A DNA stretch of 64,000 nucleotides, taken from the NCBI GenBank assembly GCA_964017195.1, contig CAXHKT010000132.1, positions 65,001 to 129,000 of the forward strand. The letters run 5' to 3'. Shown piece by piece: positions 1 through 10,969 of this stretch. The stretch's first letter is position 1; every line of letters starts with the position of its first letter. A program made the translations under genes and the position numbers. The DNA comes from Siderastrea radians (taxonomy: Eukaryota; Cnidaria; Anthozoa; Scleractinia; Rhizangiidae). Under the pieces are notes generated by a model that had not been told where the DNA came from, ran no database searches, and worked only from the letters and a program-made list of their open reading frames with translations.

Positions 1-1858
1 GAGTCAAGGATTTGTGAATGTCGGGAGCATATCACGCTTCTGTGAATGTGATTTGCTTTGAAAGTTGCGTTTTGTATAGGAGCGGTGTAATATTGTGCTG
101 CGTGAGAGGCGGTTTCCCTTGGCGTTTTTTTTTGGGGGGGGGGTGGTTTGCGAAGTGGATTGTAAGGTTTCTGATTGGCTAAATTGTATTTCGCAGCGGA
201 CAAAAAGGACAGTTGCGTTTTGCCGGCGTGGGCTGGGAAGAGAAGGAATTGGTACTAGTATGATGATGCAATATTAGTTGATTGCACCATCAGTACATGA
301 TAGTTCTTGTGAACGGAGAAAGATGAGTGTTTATTTGAGGCGAGAAGTTGATACGAAGAAATCGTCATTAATAAGGAGATCAATTAATAAGGCAGGTGTT
401 ACGAGTCTTTTCGCATTGAAAGAACGAAAGTATCTGAATATTATAGACGGATTTGTGTAGTTTGCGTGTGGTGTTCGCTAAAGGCTACGAGCAGTCTCTC
501 TTTCCGTTCAGAGATAGTGAAGGAAAAGAAAAACAAGCGAGTGAGCGCAAAATCGATTGCGGCTCGACAGGCGCTTTAGCTTTCAAAGGCGTGGGCGACT
601 TTCGTCCCCGCTCGCTTGTTTACTTTTGCAAGGGGATTCCCGGGTTAGCAAACCGGATTTAAACATCACGTCATGAGATATGCCTTGACGTGCCCCATAC
701 TCTGACGATCTGCTCGAGCTCGTGTTTGTCAAACGTTATATTTTGATTCTACTGCTATGTTCACTGTTTGTATTTAAGGTCTAGGCACAACAGTAAATAC
801 TTCGTCGTCCCAGTGTGAGCATTCTCAGTTGTGGACGAATTTCTATCGACATTCAACGTTTGAGTGAATTAGCGTTTTTCAGCACAAATAAAAGCGATGA
901 GAAAGATAAGCTGAGTCATCAGAGTTTAAACATTACGTCATCCGGTAACGTTATAGTCAAAATATTGTGTCACACAATCACACTTTTCTTCACGCCGGTT
1001 CGTATAAATAGAGGATCGCGCTAATATTTGTGAAACCTAGGGGTGGTAATAGGATTGAATGCGAAATTGGCTGTGTTGTCTGATCTAGTTAGTAATTATG
1101 GTGAAATTTTTTTAGCGTAGGGGTGGGGAGGGTCAGAATGGCCGGTTAAAATTCCCAACGGGCTTTCTTGTTGATGTTGTTTTTAACGCCGTGGCCGGCT
1201 TTTTGTGTTAGTGATGCAAGATTGTGTGCTCTGCATCCGTTTCCCTCCCACTCCCTCTCTTGTTGTTCTGGGAGGACATCCACCACTTCGAATTGAGATT
1301 TAACAGCTAAATAGGCCACATTTTACTTCTCTTTGGTATCAAATACACGCCATATACTTTCCCACTTTCCATGCTCGTGCCCGCTCGCTTCCGGTTATAG
1401 TTAATGGAGGATGTCCTTAACAAATCAGAACCGACTGTCGTTGACATACAAAATAACCTCATGCAAAAACCAGTCACAGACAACTGCTTAAATCCTGGTA
1501 CTTGGTTGGGGGTCTAGAACAAGGATTTGTGCACTAATTTGCAGACGCTATTTACACGGTTAATTTCGTCTGCGACACAGGTTAGTGCCTTCAGTGTTAA
1601 TGTAATTTATGCGTGCCGGTGTTATATTTTCCGTATTTAGAAAAAGGAAATCTTGCCAGGGACAAAAACCTCATGAAGTGCTAAAATTCGTCAGTTGATT
1701 AAATGGTTCTCTTTGGATTCTTTCTCTGCCTATGATCAGCAAACGAAAACAAAAACAAACAATTAGGATAAAAGCAATACATTTGATGCAGGAAAAGATG
1801 TTGACGGTGATAGTTCCATCGTTGTCTCGTTTATTGTAATGTAAAAGGATAATTGGCA
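1..1858. other. No gene recognised
   Basis: Only short open frames occur here, none with a recognisable domain or convincing codon use. A T-run followed by a G-run lies near 126-143. If the SRCR/FN3 gene described at 10.6-37 kb continues, this would be intron or 3' flank, but no further exon was recognised. Confidence 0.5.
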
Positions 1859-3014
1859 TTAAACCCTATTCAGACCGGGCTTTTTTGGGTCTTTTGGGAC
1901 CGAGGGGGGGGGGGGGAATTCCGCCCCGCCTCTTTACTCTGAGAATATTAAGGCTCTGACAACGAAACTTAAAGGACAGATAGTACGTTCCATTTAGGTC
2001 CAAAACATCAGCTGATGACGTCCTCCGACGTATCCTCCGAATCCTGCAATCTGATTGGTTCCAGGAGCGGGCAGAATTTTCCTATCTCTGACCATGGTCA
2101 TGGTAACCGCGCGAAAACCATTGAATGAAAACTGAAAAACAACATACCTCGGTTGAACTCGGGAATTTTTTTCACTTATGACTCAAAGATGCGAATTTTT
2201 TGTCAACTCTCAATTCTTACGTGTGCTGTAAATGGATACCTTCAAAAGGCGAGTACTCGTTTTAATTTTGTGTAGCTTAGCATGGTTTGAATTCACTCTA
2301 CACAGTAGTTTTAGTTTTTAATTGCGATCGCCACAATGCCTTGTGACTCCGATATTTACTTTAATGACTTCGTTTTTTTAGTTTTTTCTCTTCGTTTATC
2401 GACGTTCGGTATATTTTCATTCAAGAAATTGTGCAGGCTTTAACTGGAATTTTGCTTTTTCATCTGCGGTAAACGAAGATAAGCTCAAAAGCCGGCGCAC
2501 CGTTCGCTTTGGTTTTAAAACTGAGATCACACCGAACGATTTCGCTAAATGATTAAATTGTTTATATCCGAAGAACCATCACATACATGTACGTTTACAA
2601 GTACAATGCAAAACATAAAAAGAAAGTAATTAGGCTAAACGGAATGTTTTTCAAAATATTCTCTTTCATTTTTTTACGCAAGAGCAATTAAACCTGTCCT
2701 AATCTTTGAGTGGCCCGTTTAAGAGTACTTTGGTTTTATGTTTAGAAAGCTTAAGCTTAATTATAAGTTTTTAATTGGGTTGTTTATCGTTATGCCGGCT
2801 ACGATTTTCGAATTAAGTGCATGTCTGTTCTTGAAAAACAAGCTTTTCCGTGTTGATAGGGTAGTTTCTAGTCGAAAATATTAAACTTAAATTAAAGGTT
2901 TGAAGAGTTTATGATTACATTCGCTCCACGATTTCCTGCCACCTGACTCAGTGAAAATTAAGATCGTTCGGCCAACCTTTGACCTGCAAACTGGCAAATG
3001 TTGGAAAAAAATAA

Positions 3015-3170
3015 ATATGTTATTTACCTGCTTAGGTCGGTCCGTATAGGGAAAAACTGTGCCCTCGGTCTGCGGCCTCGGTCTGCGGCCTCGGTCTGCG
3101 ACCTCGGGCCGTACTCAAGACCACGGGCACAGTTTTTCCCTATACGGACCTCCTGGCCGGTAAATAACAT
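3015..3170. repeat. Short hairpin element 1
   Basis: A near-perfect palindrome of about 156 bp: arms run from ATATGTTATTTACC inward through a shared 'GGGAAAAACTGTGCCC' block to a GC-rich loop. The loop holds a 13-bp unit (CCTCGGTCTGCGG) repeated about three times. ATAA occurs immediately outside both ends (3011-3014 and 3171-3174) and could be a target duplication. It abuts the left end of foldback A. A relative lies at 51.94-52.09 kb. It has no coding potential. Confidence 0.7.
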
Positions 3171-6148
3171 ATAACAGGTGTCTATCTATTTCTGTAGTGT
3201 TTTTTTTATTTCTGTAGTGAAAAATACCACTATTAATAATCTAGACATACGCACCTTTGTCGTTATTAATCGTGAAAAGCGGTGCTTTCTAGTTATTAAT
3301 CGCGAAACACGTCAGTTGCGATTACTAATCGTGAATTTTACAGTTAATAATCGTACAATCCACGATTATTAACTACGTCTGACAGATTCTACAGTTAATA
3401 ATCGTACATTGTGCGATTGTTAATCGCAAGTGACGGTCAATGTAGTTATTCATCGCAAGTTGCTGACCTTGGGTGAAAAGAGAATCGCAAAACAAATTTG
3501 AATTGACCGGCCGCCATTGCAAAAAAAAATTCAAACCCAAACAGAACTCTTCATGAGGCTTGTTGTAGAACAAAGACAACGAAAGTTAACTCTTAAAGTG
3601 ACAAAGTCTCCTTAGAAATTTAGTTTTACTTCAGTAAGTCGTTTAAGAATGATATTTTCCTTTTCTTTCTGCCTTCCACGAAGCACGACGCGAGCGCGAG
3701 GTCGACGAAGTCACGAACACGAACACCGCGATAGATGCAAAATGAGCGATGAAATTGTCAACTTTCAAACGAAACGGAGCTCTTCTAGTCCTCAAATACA
3801 GAAGGGGAAAATAACTTAACCGTCCTCCGGAAGTTAAATTTATTTCACTCGAGATTTCTTCGATACGACGTTGTTTTTCATGCGAACAATCAACTACAGT
3901 TTCAAACACGGACCAAAACTGCGCGATCCGATGCAAAGTGAGCGATACAATGAAAAGCGACAACCCTCAAACGAAACGGCACTTTTCAAGCACTTTACAC
4001 ACAAAAGGAAATGAGATAACCATTATCCGAAAGTTAAATTCATTTTGCTCGGACATTTTAACGATTTGATGTGGTTTTTTTAATGCGAACAATCATGCAA
4101 ACCATTTCAAACACCCCGTGACACTGGGAAATTGATCATGAAGTGATAAACAAACGTAAACAAACCATTCTAATAAGAAAACGCGCTGGAAATTCCGCAG
4201 TATAAAGAAGTTTAATCTAATTCGTTTTGAATCCTTTAATGCTCTGGATTGATAATAAAACGATCTTTCATGGATTCATTTCCATTCACGAACGGAAGAC
4301 CCAAAGCCACAAAAAAGTCCGAGGCGCATGTAATTTTAACTACGCTAATGTAAGCTTACTTGTAGCTGGTCGCATTTTCAGGTTATGAAAAGGTATTGTC
4401 AGATATCAACGGCAATAGTTCTATCTAGCTTCGTTCTCCTACGTTAGTGACCGTTCACATAACCGAATTCGACGACTTGCATCGACAAAAAACACGGGGG
4501 GAAAGAGCTCTCTTTTCTCTTCGGTATTCCTTTCACTGCAAGTTGAAAATGAAATACGAGAACATGCCGTCTGATGCGATATGCAAATATATTTCAGTCA
4601 GATATTCGCTACTTTTCGCATTGTACTTGGAAAAATTCGGTCCTGATGGAAAAGCATTACACTGTCTCCAAAAGATATTTCTTCAACAACATTAAAAACG
4701 TTTTGCATGAACTTCGATGCAAAGGTAGTCGTCGTGAATTCTGAAATCTCAAGCCGTGTCACGCAACCCGCGGGGATTCGTCTCAGCCGCTACGGATCTG
4801 GTGATGTTTCAGGAAAAAAGGGAAGCTTACGTGTTGAAATTTTTCTTCGTAAATGTTCCACCCAGCGAAACTGTTTCACGGATTTTCCACAACACGCACA
4901 ATTTTCAACGTTTTTTGTCTCACTTGTCGAAGCAAATGAACTGCACAACAGTGCAGGATTTAAGCTTATTTGGTCTATGAATGGCTAAAGTTTCGTATCC
5001 TTTAAAATGAAAACCGTTCAGTAAGCTATACAAGCTGACAAAACGTTTAAACTACCTATTTCAAGTGGCTGAGACAGTGAAACCTCAACATGTGTAGGCT
5101 TAAAAGCTCTTTTTGTTTGAAGTCAACCACTTTTTAGCTCCGAGTCAATGGCGCCAAATTCTGCTTTGCGCGGGAAAAATCGGAGCGTAGAATTAGAAGC
5201 CAAGCCAAGTGCAAATTAGAATTGACAACGGATCAAAGAATCGTTTACAGACATTTTAATTGATTACCTGGAAATCAGACTAAACCTGGTTGTTATAAAT
5301 ACAAGGAAAATAGGCTCACCTCTGTTTTTGGCGCTGTTTACAAATGTAAACCTACCACAGAATTAGGGCCATGTCTAGTAGGCAAATTACTCTTCTTAAC
5401 AATTCCGGTCCTTTAAATTGGCTTTGCGTTCTTCAGTTGTCACCAGTGATTGAAATAGCTATTTAATGAGTTGATTTGATGTGCGTTTTCCAAGCCTCCA
5501 CTTCTTCCATGTTGCAGAGAACAGTCTTTCACACTCCTTCTGTCCTTGCAAATACCTAGTTCCCGCCGATGGATTCATTTCATTTCTATCCATTTGAAGT
5601 TGGCCTTTGTTTTCAGGACAAGTTCGCCGAGTGGAAGACATTCAACCGAGAAGTCCGGCAGGTGGAGATTTTTTTTCTTTATTGTCATCTTCTTTTAGCA
5701 TTGAGAACGGCTGACTTGCTACGGAGATTTCAACTGAGGAGTGAACGAAAACACGCTGAACCTATAGAGGTTTTTACTGAAGTGAACAGTTCTTGATCGA
5801 ATTAACTTTGAGCTGCCGTAACTTTCCCTTTCAAGACAGACCCACTGGAAATTTAAATCTTCACAATACCCTCGTTGTAACCGCGGTCAATTGAACGCTA
5901 ATACTCCAAAGCTAAGTTCAATGCTTCGAACGCCCAGTCGCCCACGTTGGCTAAGATAAGGCAGAGCGAACGCGTGTCTATAGTAACCAATTACAGAGCT
6001 AGCTGTCAAAATGTGTCCAATCACAGAGCTGGCTGTTTACCTAGCTGTCAAGGTTGTATCCCCAGCCAAAAAGAACCCATTGAAGTGCTGTATACCTAAA
6101 AAGGAAAAAAGGATGTGTTTTCCAGCCGCTGAGTTATCCGGAAAACAC
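3169..6148 (+). repeat. Foldback A, left arm
   Basis: About 3 kb, matched in inverted orientation by 7032-10030. The outer 300 bp carries several copies of a GTTATTAATCG-type motif in both orientations (near 3262, 3292, 3321, 3343, 3363, 3393, 3413 and 3440). The inner end is at a GTTATCCGGAAAACAC block, beyond which the arms no longer match. Confidence 0.8.
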
Positions 6149-7031
6149 GGTTACTAATCGTAAATCACTGTGGTTCGTATTAAAACTGACGAGTCCAAAG
6201 AGGCTTGAATGAGTGCAGGATCACACGCTTATTAATCGTAAATTACTGTGCTTCTAATGAAATCTGGCGAGTCTAAACTTAGTCTAAACAGGCTTGAATG
6301 AGTGCGGGATCAACACACTATTATTAATCCTAAATCACTGTGCTTCTTTCAGAAAGCTGAGCAGTCTAAATAGGCTTGAATGAGTACGGGATAAAAACGA
6401 TTATTAATCGTAAATCACTGTGCTTCTTTTAAAACTGACGAGTCTAAACAGGCTTGAATGAGTGCGGTATCAACCCGATTATTACTCGTAAATCACTGTG
6501 CCTTTTTTTAAAACTGACGAGTATAACCAGGCTTGAATGAGTGCTAGATCAACACACAATTATTAATCGTAAATGTAAATCACTGTGGTGAATAAGTGTT
6601 CATCTTATCAGACCTTGCGAGTGCAAAGAGCCTTGAACGAGAACGGAATCAGCACATCATTAGTAATCGTGAATCAGTGTGCTTATGAAAACTCACGAGT
6701 CTAAACAGGCTTGAACAAGCGCAGGATCAACACACGATTATTAATCGTTCATCATTGTGCTTCCTATTAAAACTATAGAGTCTAAACGGGCTTGAATGAG
6801 CGCGTCATGAACATACGGTTACTAATCGTGAGACAGTGTCATTCTTATGAAAACTCGCGAGTCAAAACAGGCTTGAACGAGCACACAAAAAAACACGATT
6901 ACTAATCGTAAGTCACTGCGTTGACTGGAAAACACGCACGCGGAGTATGTGTGTGTAATTCGCGCGACGTGATGCGAATGTCTTTGGAAACGAGTCACTT
7001 TACTTACAGGAAATTGATTCTGGCTGACGGT
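6149..7031. repeat. Central ~80-bp tandem array of foldback A
   Basis: About ten degenerate units spaced roughly 70-98 bp apart. Each contains a block like ATTATTAATCGTAAATCACT and a block like GTCTAAACAGGCTTGAATGA. Units start near 6163, 6231, 6325, 6404, 6482, 6563, 6661, 6738, 6822 and 6900. All are in one orientation, so the centre is not palindromic. The TTAYTAATCG core is the same motif found in the element's outer 300 bp. Confidence 0.75.
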
Positions 7032-10030
7032 GTGTTTTCCGGATAACTCAGCGACTGGAAAAGACATCCTTTTTGAACTTTTTTCGTTTTTAGGTATAGA
7101 GCACTTCAATGGGTTCTTTTTGGCTGGGGATACAACTTTGACAGCTAGCTAAACAGCCAGCTCTGTGATTGGACACATTTTGACAGCTAGCTCTGTAATT
7201 GGTTACTATAGACACGCGTTCGCTCTGCCTTATCTCCGCCAACGTGGGCGACTGGGCGTTCGAAGCATTTAGCTTAGCTTTGGAGAATCAGCGCTCATTT
7301 GACCGCGGTTACAACGAAGGTTTAGTGAAGAATTAAATTTCCAGTGGGTCTGTCTTGAAAGGGAAAGTTACGGCAGCTCAAAGTTAATTCGATCAAGAAC
7401 TGTTCACTTCAGTAAAAACCTCTATAGATTCAGCGTGTTTTCGTTCACTCCTCAGTTGAAATCTCCGTAGCAAGTCAGCCGTTCTCAATGCGTAAAAGAA
7501 GATGACAGTAAAGAAAAAAAAAATCTCCATGTGCTGGACTTCTCGGTTGAATGTTTGGGCGATGTCGCAGCTCTTACAAGTGGGCGGGCGAATGTTTTCC
7601 ACTCGGCGAACTTGAAATAGAAATGAATCCATCGGCGGGAACTAGGTATTTGCAAGGACAGAAGGAGTGTGAAAGACTGTTCTCTGCAACATGGAAGAAG
7701 TGGAGGCTTGGAAAACGCACATCAAATCAACTCATTAAATAGCTATTTCAATCACTGGTGACAACTGAAGAAAGCAAAGCCAATTTAAAGGACCGGAATT
7801 GTTAAGAAGAGTAATTTGCCTACTAGACATGGCCCTAATTCTGTGGTAGGTTTACATTTGTAAACAGCGCCAAAAACAGAGGTGAGCCTATTTTCCATGT
7901 ATTTATAACAACCAGGTTTAGTCTGATTTCCAGGTAATCAATTAAAATGTCTGTAAACGATTCTTTGATACGTTGTCAATTCTAATTTGCACTTGGCTTG
8001 GCTTCTAATTCTACGCTCCGATTTTTCCCGCGCAAAGCAGAATTTGGCGCCATTGACTCGGAGCTAAAAAGTGGTTGACTTCAAACAAAAAGAGCTTTTA
8101 AGCTTACACATGTTGAAGTTTCACTGTCTCAGCCACTTAAAATAGGTAGTTTAAACGTTTTGTCAGCTTGTATAGCTTACTGAACGGTTTTCATTTTAAA
8201 GGATACGAAACTTTAGCCATTCATAGACCAAATAAGCTTAAATCCTGCACTGTTGTGCAGTTCATTTGCTTCGACAAGTGAGACAAAAAACGTTGAAAAT
8301 TGTGCGTGTTGTGGAAAATCCGTGAAACTGTTTCGCTGGGTGGAACATTTACGAAGAAAAATTTCAACACGTAAGCTTCCCTTTTTTCCTGAAACATCAC
8401 CAGATCCGTAGCGGCTGAGACGAATCCCCGCGGGTTGCGTGACACGGCTTGAGATTTCAGAATTCACGACGACTACCTTTGCATCGAAGTTCATGCAAAA
8501 CGTTTTTAATGTTGTTGAAGAAATATCTTTTGGAGACAGTGTAATGCTTTTCCATCAGAACCGAATTTTTCCAAGTACAATGCGAAAAGTAGCGAATATC
8601 TGACTGAAATATATTTGCATATCGCATCAGACGGCATGTTCTCGTATTTCATTTTCAACTTGCAGTGAAAGGAATACCGAAGAGAAAAGAGAGCTCTTTC
8701 CCCCCGTGTTTTTTGTCGATGCAAGTCGTCGAATTCGGTTATGTGAACGGTCACTAACGTAGGAGAACGAAGCTAGATAGAACTATTGCCGTTGATATCT
8801 GACAATACCTTTTCATAACCTGAAAATGCGACCAGCTACAAGTAAGCTTACATTAGCGTAGTTAAAATTACATGCGCCTCGGACTTTTTTGTGGCTTTGG
8901 GTCTTCCGTTCGTGAATGGAAATGAATCCATGAGAGATCGTTTTATTATCAATCCAGAGCATTAAAGGATTCAAAACGAATTAGATTAAACTTCTTTATA
9001 CTGCGGAATTTCCAGCGCGTTTTCTTATTAGAATGGTTTGTTTACGTTTGTTTATCACTTCATGATCAATTTCCCAGTGTCACGGGGTGTTTGAAATGGT
9101 TTGCATGATTGTTCGCATTAAAAAAACCAAGTCAAATCGTTGAAATGTCCGAGCAAAATGAATTTAACTTTCGGATAATGGTTATCTCATTTCCTTTTGT
9201 GAGTAAAGTGCTTGAAAAGTGCCGTTTCGTTTGAGGGTTGTCGCTTTTCATTGTATCGCTCACTTTGCATCGGATCGCGCAGTTTTGGTCCGTGTTTGAA
9301 ACTGTAGTTGATTGTTCGCATGAAAAACAACGTCGTATCGAAGAAATCTCGAGTGAAATAAATTTAACTTCCAGATGACGGTTAAGTTATTTTCCCCTTC
9401 TGTATTTGAGGACTAGAAGAGTTCCGTTTCGTTTGAAAGTTGACAATTTCATCGCTCATTTTGCATCTATCGCGGTGTTCTTGTTTGTGACTTCGTCGAC
9501 CTCGCGCTCGCGTCGTGCTTCGTGGAAGGCAGAAAGAAAAGGAAAATATCATTCTTAAGCGACTTACTGAAGTAAAACTAAATTTCTTAGGAGACTTTGT
9601 CACTTCAAGAATTAACTTTCCTTGTCTTTGTTCTACAACAAGCCTCATGAAGAGTTCTGTTTGGGTTTGAATTTTTTTTTGCAATGGCGGCCGGTCAATT
9701 CAAATTTGTTTTGCGATTCTCTTTTCACCCAAGGTCAGCAACTTGCGATGAATAACTACATTGACCGTCACTTGCGATTAACAATCGCACAATGTACGAT
9801 TATTAACTGTAGAATCTGTCAGACGTAGTTAATAATCGTGGATTGTACGATTAGTAACTGTCAAATTCACGATTAGTAATCGCAACTGACGTGTTTCGCG
9901 ATTAATAACTAGAAAGTACCGCTTTTCACGATTAATAACGACAAATGTGCGTATGTCTAGATTATTAATAGTGGTATTTTTCACTACAGAAATAAAAAAC
10001 ACTACAGAAATAGATAGACACCTGTTATAT
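7032..10030 (-). repeat. Foldback A, right arm
   Basis: Inverted copy of 3169-6148. Differences are isolated single bases plus short indels, for example a few extra bases near 7073-7085 relative to 6100-6112. The motif cluster of the left end recurs in mirror image at about 9740-9960. Confidence 0.8.
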
Positions 10031-10596
10031 ATGTTCTCAAATGGCGGCCATCTTGGATTTCTTTAACTTTCCAAAACACTTGAAAGCGGCCAAAATTGAT
10101 CAAGAAGTGATCAAAATCAATAAAATAACACGGAAGTGATCTAAAAATGTAAAATTTACTTCAAAAAAGTAATGGTTTTTGATTAAAAAGAGGGAAATTC
10201 AAAATGCTGAAGAAAACGCTTGTCAAAAAGTGGTTGCCATGGTAACGTCAATCTTTATAGACAAGAACTTGCTATACCAAATTGTTCCCAGTTAAATTTT
10301 AGGAAAAGTCACCAAGTTTGGTGGCTTTGTAAGAAAAAGTTATAAACGTGCAAAGTCCGTGCAAAGTCTGTGAAGCAGAATCCGCCCCGCACCACCTTCC
10401 GGTCTGAATAGGGATAAGTTAAACCTATGAAACCTAGTTCTGACTCCTAAAAAACCTTTCATTAAAAACATGTCGTTATCCTGACAACAAATGACAGTTT
10501 TAGACTTGAGGAAGTGATTCGATGGAAATTGAATACTTAAAAATATAAATTATTGAAAAAGGGTCCTTCTTTCTATGTTTGTTTTTTTTTTCTTAC

Positions 10597-10884
10597 CAGG
10601 GAATGTGGTTGTTATCGGTTCTGACGATGGAGAAGTGACATTGTCGGTGACATAGATCCGAAAGAAATACACTGTATTTGGCTTCAAACCTATTACAGTG
10701 CTCATTGGCTTGTATACCACGCAAGCCCCAGAAGAAGCACTCCCCCGGCAGATAGTGTTCTCCCATGATGATGTGCTATAGTCCCATATCTGAACGCGGT
10801 AGGTAGATGGTCTTGTGGGACGCCACTGTAGGCTGATAGTATGGAAATCACGTGATATAGGCTGTGGCTTTCCAAGGGGTGCAG
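10597..10884 (-). CDS. Exon encoding a fibronectin type III domain
   Basis: A 288-nt exon (96 codons) with a good acceptor (TTTCTTTAG, minus strand) and donor (CCTG|GTAAGA). It is phase 1 at both ends. The translation begins APLGKPQP and shows the usual FN3 landmarks: a Trp in strand B (LQWRP), the YRVQIW strand, and LKPNTVYFFRIYV in strands E-F. FN3 domains are extracellular beta-sandwich modules used in adhesion and receptor proteins. It lies on the same strand and in the same phase as the SRCR exons upstream at 14.9-37 kb, so it probably follows them in one protein. The donor implies further exons downstream, toward or beyond position 1; none was found. Confidence 0.8.
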
Positions 10885-10969
10885 CTAAAGAAACAAACCA
10901 CAACGATATCGGACCTTAAAATCGACAAGAGACCATGCTAAATTCTTTGAAAGTAGATAGCAATTTTCT

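Larger units (their letters stand above)
3169..10030. mobile_element. Giant foldback element A
   Basis: The two halves are reverse complements of each other. Positions x and about 13200 minus x match from 3169/10030 inward to about 6148/7032, giving arms of about 3 kb with only scattered substitutions and small indels. The terminal sequence is CAGGTGTCTATCTATTTCTG on both sides. The 880-bp centre is a tandem array that does not fold symmetrically. All open frames inside occur twice, once per arm, because the arms are copies (for example an 82-residue frame at 4447-4695 and 8506-8754). None resembles a transposase. The architecture is that of a foldback (FB-like) non-autonomous DNA element. 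No clean target duplication was seen; the flanks are ATAA on the left and TTAT on the right. Confidence 0.8.
1864..10413. mobile_element. CCCTATT-family piggyBac-like element, split by foldback A
   Basis: A perfect 15-bp terminal inverted repeat, CCCTATTCAGACCGG, starts at 1864 and its complement ends at 10413. The flanking tetramers are TAAA and ATAA, poor matches to TTAA. A long G-run lies about 40 bp inside the left end, as in the other two copies (33.3 kb and 37.2 kb). The right part shares a 'GGTAACGTCAATC'-like block (near 10240) with blocks near 33770 and 37570. Everything between about 3015 and 10030 is explained by later insertions, leaving about 1.5 kb of element. No transposase is visible, so this is a non-autonomous copy. 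The CCC...GGG ends suggest piggyBac, but TTAA is not preserved here. Confidence 0.55.

Noticed and set aside
3643..3963. Minus-strand open frame of 106 codons
   Set aside because: Lies wholly in the foldback arm with partial mirror frames on the other side. No recognisable protein.
4447..4988. Two open frames (82 and 93 codons) duplicated at 8213-8754, apparently conserved proteins
   Set aside because: They are identical because they lie in the inverted arms of foldback A. No family motif, and conservation follows the DNA, not the protein.
3169..10030. The giant palindrome as a mere assembly artefact
   Set aside because: The arms carry independent substitutions and indels and the centre is asymmetric, which favours real sequence. 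Long reads would be needed to exclude it fully.
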